Origin: Evernia prunastri
Lineage: Eukaryota; Ascomycota; Lecanoromycetes; Lecanorales; Parmeliaceae
NCBI GenBank assembly: GCA_003184365.1
Contig: NKYR01000031.1
Span: 186,001-250,000 of the forward strand
DNA: 64,000 nucleotides
Reading direction: 5' to 3'
The notes beneath the pieces were generated by a model. That model saw only the letters and a list, made by a program, of their open reading frames with translations. It was not told where the DNA came from and searched no databases. This document shows positions 13,463 through 21,979 of this stretch, piece by piece. The translations under genes and the position numbers were made by a program. The first letter of the stretch is position 1. Each line of letters begins with the position of its first letter.

Positions 13463-13556
13463 GGGGATGAGGGGAGAGGGGGGAGAGGGGAGAGGCGAGA
13501 GGCGAGAGGGGAGAGGTGAGAGGGGAGAGGTGAGAGGGGAGAGGGGAGAGTGGAAA
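13463..13556. repeat. Purine (GGGGAGAG/GTGAGAG) tract
   Basis: Nearly 100 nt of almost pure G/A on the plus strand consists of interleaved GGGAGAG, GCGAGAG and GTGAGAG units. Such homopurine tracts can form triplex (H-DNA). The Pro/Ser-rich minus-strand ORF across it is an artefact of composition. Confidence 0.85.
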
Positions 13557-13699
13557 GGAGAAAGCTCCATTCCGTCCCTTCCGAGCTGCGGTATAACCTT
13601 CACTTCCTCCACTTCCTTCACTAGGGGTTTTCCTAGAGATGTGGGATCATTCATTTCCTTGTGACCGATCGACCTACTCCATGAGCACAACGCCAGGAT

Positions 13700-13716
13700 C
13701 CCCCCCCCCCCCCCCC
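13700..13716. repeat. Poly-C run (C17)
   Basis: Seventeen consecutive C bases lie 218 nt upstream of the G18 run on the same strand. The length may be imprecise because homopolymers are error-prone in assemblies. Confidence 0.9.
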
Positions 13717-13934
13717 GCGCCACCATGTCTGTCGTGTGCAAACTCACCCGGAGGGCACGAACAACGGAATGGAAAAATTGCTTTTTTGGCATCTTCTTTT
13801 GGATAGGTGGAGTAGAGGAGGCGGGTTGGAGTTGGACTTGTTCGAAGCTTGTCTGTTTTGCTTTGGTTTTGCGTTTTTTAATTTTTGAACAGGAGGTCGA
13901 GGAGGGCGTTTTGGTGTTTTGTTCTTGGAAAGTT

Positions 13935-13952
13935 GGGGGGGGGGGGGGGGGG
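13935..13952. repeat. Poly-G run (G18)
   Basis: Eighteen consecutive G bases occur here, complementary to the C17 run upstream. Fold-back pairing or quadruplex formation is possible. Confidence 0.9.
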
Positions 13953-14981
13953 ACGGTTCTTGTCACTGGAATTTTTAAATGAATGTTTTAGATTAGTTTG
14001 TGATTGAAATTGGATAGGTTTGCGTCGGCTTGCAGGGGCTGTGGTTAATGGAACATCTTTTTGTTGGGTGGGCTTCCGTAGGGTACGAATTGTGCGTTCG
14101 TGTGGGGAGGTTGTATACCAGCTTGCGGCTGATGTAGCGCCTCTTTCATGCTGAGGGATGTTCCGAGCTGAGTTTGTTTGCTATCTTGGAAATGGGAAAT
14201 AGCGATTGTTTTTTTTGTTTGTGGCGGCTTGGATCTTTTATTGAAAAGGGGCAAAAGGTATAGCTGGCTAGGGTCAGGGACGGGGAGTGATGATCAGGGA
14301 GTCATATGTTTAGATTGAATAGCCCATGTCTCGTCGCTCATGGGGATGTGGTATGATATTCGTTCATTGGGGGGGTTTCTGTAGGGGATTGAGGAGCCTC
14401 AGACTGGGCGCCGTGAGATTTTTGGCACTTGGGTGGTCGGTCCGGTATCGGGACCTGTTTTCTCTTTCTTGCTGGTTTTGGGAAGACTGGGCATAGCAGC
14501 TGCTTTAAGCATTTGGAAGATCCATCGGCGCACGAACTAGCATAAGAAGAAGTGTACTCCTGTCTCATGATCGTATTCATGTTTTGGTATCTTGCATTTT
14601 CGAGATGGGGTTTGATATTTGTCCGGAACTTGTTATTAGCCTTAAGCACACGGTCTCTGTAACAATCCTGAGCTTGTCATAAGGCATCCACGACTTCTGG
14701 CCATGCTTCGCTATAATCACTGCGAGAGCAATTTGGGCGGGGTAGATGTAGGTAGCCGAAAAAGCAAGGGACGAGGGCGTCACAATATGAGCAGCGGCAG
14801 CATGGGAGCTGAAGAGCTCGAGGGAGCCTTGGTGCAAATATCTTGTGCTCTAGTCTATCATACCTGACTAGCCGTACGCCTCAAGCATGATCCAGTATCA
14901 CACTTCTTGCATGCCTCCACTGCTCTTTCTTGGAAAAACCCCTAAGTATCCACCATGAACCCCCTTCTTCGCGCCATCAAT

Positions 14982-15376
14982 TCATCGGTGCTGTAGAAAC
15001 AACGAATTAGCCAAATTCCCTTCATTGTTTGCTCGGCCCAGCCTCGCAGTTGTGGATGATGATGAGCTCTCTTACTTTCGCAAACCCAATGTCCGCAGAT
15101 TTCTCCCTGAAGCACTGACGGCAGATGTTCAAGCCGTATTTGCGGATGAGACCGGCGGGATGGGTGCAAATGCGGCTAACAGAATTCCATCGTTAGCATC
15201 TGATTCTCACGTAAAAAATCTGTATTGGGACGTTCGAAGGCACAATGTCTCTGGGCACGGGATGGCACCGACGAGCCGAGTATAGGCAAAGAATGGAGGA
15301 AGAGCGAGACATGCCAGGATCGAGCCCCCTTCCCGTATCCGCGAGGCCTTGAGTACCAGATTGATTCGTGAGACAT
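14982..15376 (-). CDS. RPS29: 40S ribosomal protein S29 (uS14), three exons
   Basis: This is a small zinc-binding protein of the 40S head. The join on the minus strand is 15376..15315, 15175..15076 and 14990..14982, giving exactly 56 residues, the universal S29 length. The N-terminus reads MSHESIWYSRPRGYGKG, and zinc is held by Cys21, Cys24, Cys39 and Cys42 in the CxxC...CRQC pattern; the end is HR-stop. Cys21 is built across intron 1. That intron begins with GC (context TG|GCATGT) and ends in AG, so it is a GC-AG intron. The last exon is only CACCGATGA. A plausible 5' UTR intron lies just upstream (GTAAGA...CAG, roughly 15425-15450 to 15420). Ribosomal-protein genes with tiny exons are easily missed by ORF scans. 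I am highly confident of identity. Confidence 0.96.
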
Positions 15377-16202
15377 GATCTCGGTGTACGCTTGGTAGCG
15401 GAGGATCGAGCTTTCTGCTGGTAGGAAAGGTATCAGCAAGCTCTTCTTACGGCCTGGATCGTCAGCGACAGGAGGGGAGAAGGGCCTCACTGTGTTGGCG
15501 GCGCCTGAACGAGTTCTCCGATGTATGATGATGCGAAGGTCTGAGGTCGCTGTCGGGGAAAAGTGTGTGATGCCAAGACTTTGGCCGGAAGCGAGGGACT
15601 AGTGGATTTAGCTTGAAGAGTAATCGAAAGTCGGTATGTGCGCTGCCAGTACTATTATCTACAATAGACATATGTCCGTCTGTTAGAGGTTGTACATTGA
15701 GGTCTGCGACGCCTGAGCTTTGCAACTGAAGCCTAAGACTGCCCTTGTTCGTAAGAGTAGCTTCTTATGCAAGCAAGGATACCGTGCTCTTCGTTCCTTA
15801 GATGGCTTCCATGAACAATCTTAATTTCCCAAACGCCCGATGCTCCATGGGGTTTCATTTCATGGGATTGGCTTCAAGTCTAGGTCATTTTCCGAATCTT
15901 TTGCTTCATACGTTCCTGTATTTTCATTTCGTCTTATCTTCCGCTTCTAAAATAGCTAGAGCTCGTCGTCTTCACCTCCCAGGACGTATATGAGTGTGGA
16001 CAATGAAGCTAAATTGAGACCGTCATGCTTGCTATTGCTTGCTCGACTCCTCCTGTCCCCGCTCGGTCCTTTACTGGGTTCGACCTATGGCTTAATGCTG
16101 AAGTGAGGGGAGTGGGAGGAAACATGCTATTATGAGAGAAATGCTTGGGGTGGGGATTACGGATTACGAGGAAGAGTGGGTGCCTGGAAAATGTCAGTAG
16201 AT
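15377..16202. other. Intergenic region: RPS29 promoter and OBAP 3' side
   Basis: No gene seen. It holds the RPS29 upstream region (on the minus strand) and the end of the OBAP transcript. Open frames are short and featureless. Confidence 0.5.
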
Positions 16203-17162
16203 TTAAACCTGGAGAAGGCACAATTGGATTGAAATACCTTCAAGGAGGGAGCCTTTGTCGCTGGTGGTGCCGGTCGATTGCTGCTTGCTGTCTTCGCTGG
16301 CCGAAGGGTCCTTCCATACGCCATCCGCATCTGTGAAATCATCCTCAGCGTCCACGATCACCCAAATCTCGCACCACTAACGTACCCTCATGTACTTCTG
16401 GCTCCTCAATATACGCTCTCTTGTCCCTCTTCTGCTTGCTCGATATCTTGAATCTGCTATCTCTCTCTCCAATCAACTCACTCAACCCCTCCTGCTGTCC
16501 CTCCCCAGTGAAACTCATCATCAGTTCCGGCCCTCCCAACGGCAACTTGTCCCCTTTATCAACCTGCCAGAAATGATACGTCTTTCCGTACAACCCCACC
16601 ACATCCTCCATCTCCTTGGTCTCAGCTTCCTCCCATATTCCCGTCGGCAGCCCTTCCGGTCCAGGCATAATCAGCATACCGCTTTTGACTTCGAAGACGT
16701 GAGAGTGCCAGAGCTTGCGCTCGGATTGGGACAGGGTCTTGTAGAGGGTGGCTGAGATCATGTATTCAACGCCGATGAGACGGGCGTTGGGCGCTGGGGT
16801 ATCATAGATGAGGCATTGGCGGACGTCTGTAGGTCAGTATGTCAGCAATGTGGGAATCTGGGTGACGTGAAGAACGAGAAGTGAAGATTGATGCTTTCCT
16901 TCATTCAGATGCGAGCAGTAATGGTTAGCTTCAACGCAACGTTTAGGGTCAGAGGCGTAGACATGGAAGGCATTGAGATGGGCGCATATAGCTTTGACGG
17001 GGCCGAAGCTCTGACCAAACGTGGAGTGTCAGCAAGTGCGATATTGTAAAGATGAAAACACATGGAGACCTGTCCAGCTGCCGCTCCTGTCTCTAGAACT
17101 TGGCTCTTCGTCGTAAGCGGGTTCCCTTGGGCGTCGTTCGTAACCTTCTCCGTAGCACTCAT
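16203..17162 (-). CDS. OBAP/DUF1264 family protein, with an irregular splice donor
   Basis: The protein belongs to the oil-body-associated protein (DUF1264) family; plant members associate with lipid droplets and the fungal role is unknown. The minus-strand join 17162..17070, 17010..16899, 16826..16386 and 16330..16203 gives 257 residues. Family signatures are SFGPVKAICAHLNAFHVYA, EANHYCSHLNEDVRQC and KLWHSHVFEVKSGML. The junction NE|DVRQC requires a donor right after GAAG at 16899, but the next bases are GA rather than GT; no nearby GT restores frame, and reading on meets a stop. So the gene either uses a GA-AG intron or carries a donor mutation. The last exon (residues after EEPEVHE) is poorly conserved and its end is tentative. 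Family assignment is firm. Confidence 0.85.
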
Positions 17163-17493
17163 GTCGAAGATGATAGCACGATCTGCTGTGCTGCCGAGAA
17201 TTCTCTAGCGACCGTCTAAAGGCAGAAGGGCGGCTTTGAATTTTCTAATCGAGTCAACTCGGACCCCAGTGTGTGCAAAGCAGCCCATGTTGAATTGACG
17301 TCATGAGGGGTAGGATGCAGAATACTTGTCTCAGAAGGAAATGTGAGAACTCTGATGAGGTCTCGAGTATGACAATATACACAATTGGTATGTTACAGTT
17401 TCGGGTTTTCTTGTGCAGGCCTAGACGTTGGTATCCGATCAGTCAGGTCACAATCTTCGAAAATCAACACAGATCGTTTGAGCTTTACTGTAT
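17163..17493. promoter_or_regulatory. OBAP upstream region
   Basis: This 331-nt gap lies between the OBAP start and the glyoxalase II stop, both on the minus strand. It must hold the OBAP promoter and the glyoxalase II 3' UTR. No clear motif was seen. Confidence 0.4.
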
Positions 17494-18704
17494 TCACAGG
17501 CTATTCTTCATCTCTCTAAGCGCCCCCATGATATCGACAGCGTCTGTTTTACCTGTTGCCTTCTGAACCGTTGAATCCTGTGGAGGATTAGCACAGATCG
17601 TTGGCTTTTATGCCCAAAAGCGGCTACTTACATTCATTCTCATAAAGACGTTGTATTCCTTTCATTTATCAGCATTGGATCCATAGGAAGCGCGGACATT
17701 GAAGCCTACCTTCTCATCCCCAATCGTGAACTTTCCCTGCGTTTGCTTATTGTTCTCTGCAAAGGACTGCAGCTTCTTCACCGGTTCCGTTTGCAGCACT
17801 GTAGTCAAGAATTTGACGTTCTGTTTCGTGTATTCGTGGCCCGGCTGTCTATATTAGTATAACTGCTTTCGCGACCTCCTCTTGCGAATACTAACGTAGA
17901 CCTTGGTATCATTCGGCAGAGCGGCCAGCGTCTTGTTGAGCGCTATATGCATCTCTGCTGGGGTACCTTCAAAGAATCTTCCACAACCTAGACGCCACTC
18001 ATCAATACCGCTTTCCTTTCCATCCAACAACTGGAATATACCGACCGCCAATGAACAATGTATCCCCAGTGAATACTACTCTTTCCGCACCGTCCTCCAT
18101 AAACCAGCAAATGCTGTCTTGTGTATGACATGGCGTATGTAAAGCCTTGACTGTTATCCCGGAACCGATCTTGAAAGTTTCGTCGTGTTTTGGTGTCCGA
18201 GTAACTGCTTCGCAGTCCCTGCCGCCTATGACGGAAAGGTCTTTGAATTGAGAAAGCTGACCCAAAACGTAAGCGGTGGATTGCTCTTATTCAGATGGAA
18301 GACCCACCATCTTCTTGTTGCCTCCAGCATGGTCCCAGTGGCTGTTTCACCCGTATCAGCACCTTCCTTTGACCCATTGGGTTGAGCCGTGCTCACTGAT
18401 GTGTATTCATTATAGCTGTTAGATTGATCTTCCCGGCATCAATCTGTTCCTTAACCAAAGGAGCTACTCTGCCAAAGCTTATCAGACATCTGCCCATTGC
18501 CTGCCATAGGACCGAACATACTCCGGCGGATTCGCTGGATCAATGATGACGGCATCGTTCGTCTTGTCATCTTTCACGAGATAGGCGTAGTTGTTGTGGG
18601 TCCCAGTCCCTAGTAGACCAAGGTTCATTAGCCAAGCTCAGTCGACCTCAAGAAGGAACACTTCAGCCGTTCTTCTTACACATGGGTATCGATTGGATAT
18701 GCAT
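17494..18704 (-). CDS. GLO2: Glyoxalase II (hydroxyacylglutathione hydrolase), nine exons
   Basis: The enzyme hydrolyses S-lactoylglutathione to lactate and glutathione, the second step of methylglyoxal detoxification. The minus-strand join is 18704..18680, 18609..18522, 18468..18397, 18341..18308, 18256..18046, 17987..17896, 17844..17710, 17658..17632 and 17577..17494, giving 255 residues, the normal length. The metallo-beta-lactamase metal motif THHHWDHAGG sits at about residues 60-69, assembled across intron 3. Further ligands appear in LHTPCHTQDS, FTGDTLFIGGCGRFFEGT and YPGHEYTKQNVKF. There is no evident targeting sequence, so a cytosolic form is likely. Nine exons fit in 1.2 kb. The gene starts 369 nt from, and divergently to, dihydroxyacetone kinase. 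Confidence 0.96.
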
Positions 18705-19073
18705 GGCGCGTGTGAAAGCAAGCTGTATATAAGGTCAGCATGGAATCTTCAGCTGGGAAGCACAGCAATAACGTACACTAGCTGCCAGAGTCCTCCAAGG
18801 TCTAGCAAAAGAAGCTCCAGTCAACGCTCTGACATTCATTGATAAGACGTTCTTTTATCGGTCATGGAACTTGACCAATGGCCAATGGGGAACAACACCG
18901 TATTGGGAAGCTTAGCCGAAATAATGCTTGCCCTCGTTGCCCCACATCCCCGCATTTGAAAGACACATGGCCCGACACAGCTTGATGGGAATGACCTATC
19001 GCTACCTCATGCCTCCCATTACCTTTCCATATCGTTCTCTCCAAAGCAATTGTCCATTCCGGCTCTCATAAAG
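18705..19073. promoter_or_regulatory. Shared divergent promoter of GLO2 and DAK
   Basis: This 369-nt space separates two start codons facing away from each other, so it must carry both promoters. I see no unambiguous TATA box. Joint control of two methylglyoxal-related genes is an inference from geometry and function. Confidence 0.6.
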
Positions 19074-20963
19074 ATGTCTGGTATGTCGCCTACAGCGCTG
19101 TAGCTCATCACTCAACAGTCCCTGCACTGACACCTCCACGTAGCAGCAAAACACTACCTCACTGATCCCACCGACGCTGTCATTTCCTCCCTCTACTCCC
19201 TCACCCTTACCAACCCATCCCTGCTGCTCGACAGCACCAACAAGATTGTCTACCGCAACCCCTCTTCTCTCTCCCAACCTCACAACGTTTCGGTCGTCTG
19301 CGGCGGTGGTTCTGGCCATGAACCCGGATTTGCTGGCTTCGTGGGCGACGGCCTCCTCACAGCTTGCGTCGCTGGGACCATCTTCGCTTCTCCGGGTGCA
19401 GAACAAGTGAGAACATGCTTGCAGCATAGGCTGCCGCCAGAGAGCAAAGGTGTGCTTGTGATTGCGACGAACTATACAGGTGATGTGTTGAACTTTGGCA
19501 TGGGGGTTGAGAAGGCGCGGGCATTGGGCAAGAAGATAGAGATGGTGGTTGTAGGGGATGATGTAGGCGTCGGGCGCGCAAAAGGTGGAAAGGTTGGCCG
19601 GAGAGGTCTGTCAGGGACGGCGCTGGTGGTTAAGATCTGCTGCGCATTAGCTGAGCGGGGTGTGGGGCTGCAGGATTGTGCGAGGGTGGGGAGACTGGTG
19701 GTCAATAATCTGGTCAGTTTGGGAGCTAGTTTGAGCAGGGTGCACGTGCCTGGACATGGCATCGAAGAAGCAAGGGAAGAAGAAGAGAGATTGGGACCGG
19801 GCCTGGTAGAGATTGGTATGGGAATACACAATGAACCCGGATGCGAGAAAGTGAAGACAGATTTGCCAGGCTTAGTGAAGACCATGCTCGGCCAAATGCT
19901 CGATCAAAGCGACAAAGACCGGGCATACGTGAGAATTGGTAAGACAGATGAGACAATATTGCTGATCAACAACTTCGGGGGAGTGAGCAATCTCGAACTT
20001 GGCGCCATAACAGCCGAAGTCACCTCACAGCTAGAAAAGGACTATGGGTTGAAGCCTCGAAGGATAATATCGGGAACGCTCTTCGGAAGCCTAGATGGAC
20101 CTGGCTTCATTGTTTCCGTTCTCAGATTGGCGGACACAGGTCTTGGCACGGGCAAATCGTTACTGGACCTTATAGACGCCCCTGTGAATGCGATAGGGTG
20201 GCCAAGATGCGTGACAGGGGAGACATGGGAGAAGACCTATAAACCAGCGCCAGAAAAGACCGAGGAAAAGGAAGACAATGTAAAACCAAGCAATCTCAAG
20301 CGTGAGTCACGTAATTCGTGCAAGGATGCCGCAGACTGATAATGCATAGTCGAACCCACGGAATTGAGGAAGATCCTGGAGCCTGCTCTCAACAAGCTCA
20401 TAGCGGCCGAGGCGGAAGTGACCAAATATGACAGCGTCGTAGGGGATGGCGACTGCGGCCTCGGCCTCAAACGTGGAGCTGAGGCAGTCCTTAAGGTGCT
20501 GCCTAGCTTGTCATCCCAGGATGCCATGATGACTTTCGCCAAGATCGTACCGACTGTTGAACAGAACATGGATGGCACTTCTGGTGCTCTATACGCTATT
20601 TTCCTCAACTCTTTGGCTTCCAACGTGAGAAGTCAGGATTCGTCGTCACTCACTCCGATAACAACAGAAATCTGGGCGAAAGCTCTTGGAATGTCAATAG
20701 AGGGTCTCGGAAGATATACCCCAGCGCAACCAGGAGATAGGACTTTGATGGATGCTTTAGTTCCTTTTGCGGATGTGCTAAAGAAGACGGGGAACGTCAA
20801 AAAAGCTGCCGAGGCCGCAAAGGATGGCGCCGACAAGACGAAAGGAATGAAAGCAAGTTTAGGGAGATCTGTCTATGTTGGTGGTACAGGCTTTGAAGAA
20901 GTACCAGATCCAGGAGCCTATGGACTGAGTATATTTCTGGCCGGCATTGCGGAAGCGCTGTAA
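19074..20963 (+). CDS. DAK1: Dihydroxyacetone kinase (DhaK-DhaL, ATP-dependent)
   Basis: The enzyme phosphorylates dihydroxyacetone to DHAP, removing a toxic triose that otherwise feeds methylglyoxal formation. The join 19074..19080, 19147..20301 and 20350..20963 gives 591 residues, as in yeast Dak1/Dak2. The N-terminal DhaK domain shows VVCGGGSGHEPGFAGFVGDG and the catalytic-histidine segment GMGIHNEPG. The C-terminal DhaL domain shows the Mg-ATP loop VVGDGDCGLGLKRG and a GTSGALY-like stretch. The first exon is only 7 nt (ATGTCTG). Its acceptor is a tandem TAGCAG, so the mature protein may gain or lose one Ala. The second intron falls at the DhaK-DhaL linker. The gene is divergent to GLO2. 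Confidence 0.96.
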
Positions 20964-21156
20964 ATGCGCTGTCGCATATCATGGGAGACTGTATCATACT
21001 GTGCTTTCGAACGCCTTGTCCATAGCATTTGTACCAATGCTGCCTTGGGCAGATCAACTCAGCAACACCAGTATTACTGAATCTCCTCTCAAAAACCTAT
21101 GAGGCCGCGTCAATATCTTTCTCATGACCACCAACCATCGAAGACCAGAGAAGCGC

Positions 21157-21641
21157 TCACATCTTGCTTATGAATCTATCCTTGTTGACTGGCCTACCCT
21201 TCTTCCCCCCCGAAACCCTAGGAGTCTCTGTCCACATCTCCTTTACGTTTTCCAAGACCATATTGCAATGCCTATCAAAAGCCTTGACCCTAGCCAATAG
21301 TTTACGATTGTTGCGACATGAGATCAAGACTTGAGTGTGCGAGCGGACGGCGGTCTGTAGGATAGAGAGTGGGCCCGAGGTGAATTCGTGCTCTTCAAGG
21401 ACAGAGATCTCATACTCGCTGCGCGACTATCAGTATTCATTTCATTATGGGCCAGGCAAGGGCGGCGATAGCGGGAAGAAGAGAGGCGGGTGAGAAGAGT
21501 TGGATAGGTGCTGCGTGGACGTACGTGAGCTCCATACGGGGCTTGTTCAACAAGTCTCTGAAGCGCGGTTAGCTTCGACTGCTCGAAGTGACGTCACAGC
21601 GCACGTAGATGAGTCACATACTGGATCTTTGCGTCCGTCAT
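21157..21641 (-). CDS. SMD2: Small nuclear ribonucleoprotein SmD2, three exons
   Basis: SmD2 is one of seven Sm proteins forming the ring on U1, U2, U4 and U5 snRNAs. The minus-strand join 21641..21622, 21557..21525 and 21418..21157 gives 104 residues, near the usual 110-118. Sm motif 1 appears as GPLSILQTAVRSHTQVLISC and the RNA-facing RNNRKLLARVKAFDRHCN segment is typical of SmD2. Sm motif 2 follows (NMVLENVKEMW) and the tail is GKKGRPVNKDRFISKM. The first two exons are 20 and 33 nt, so no long frame reveals the N-terminus. It ends 193 nt from the convergent DAK gene and starts 338 nt from the divergent GATA factor. Confidence 0.96.
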
Positions 21642-21979
21642 CTTGTATAAAGAGTGGATGCGCTGCACTGGTTTTTCTTTCTGTCGAAATACCTACCTAA
21701 GTAGAGGAAATGTTCCTTGAACTCTATACCGAAAAAGGGTAAGTGGCCAAATATCTCATTGGTTGCAGCTTGGCTCAGCCCTGCTGACTCACACTATTTG
21801 GGTGATCTCCCCCACGTCTTTGATTTGGCGCGTTTACAAAAGATACACGCTCTTCAAGTAATTGGTTTGAAGCCTGAGATTCAGGAACACCTCTGGGCTC
21901 AATGCTAATGCCATGGTCTCGTATGGATGACGTCCAGTTCTAACATCTGTTGCGCGGGGATTGGTCCTTTGATTTCACA
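21642..21979. promoter_or_regulatory. Divergent promoter of SMD2 and the Ams2/SPT21-type gene
   Basis: The 338-nt gap between two outward-facing start codons must serve both genes. A CTACCTA-type pyrimidine word occurs near 21691, but no site could be named with confidence. Confidence 0.5.

Larger units (their letters stand above)
12891..14981. other. 2.1-kb low-complexity gap
   Basis: I see no supportable gene. The left part is T-rich and likely RhoGAP 3' UTR. A purine tract, a C17 run and a G18 run follow. On the minus strand near 14340-14840 there are two open frames; one reads weakly like a cyclin second fold (YIYPAQIALAVI) but cannot be extended into a gene, so I leave it unassigned. 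The right end is the RPS29 3' UTR. Confidence 0.45.

Noticed and set aside
13421..13966. 181-codon minus-strand frame rich in Pro/Ser
   Set aside because: It is produced by the purine tract and homopolymer runs, with no protein-like composition.
14338..14837. Two minus-strand frames, one with a cyclin-like YIYPAQIALAVI stretch
   Set aside because: The frames do not join through good splice sites, lack the first cyclin fold, and follow the RPS29 3' end closely.
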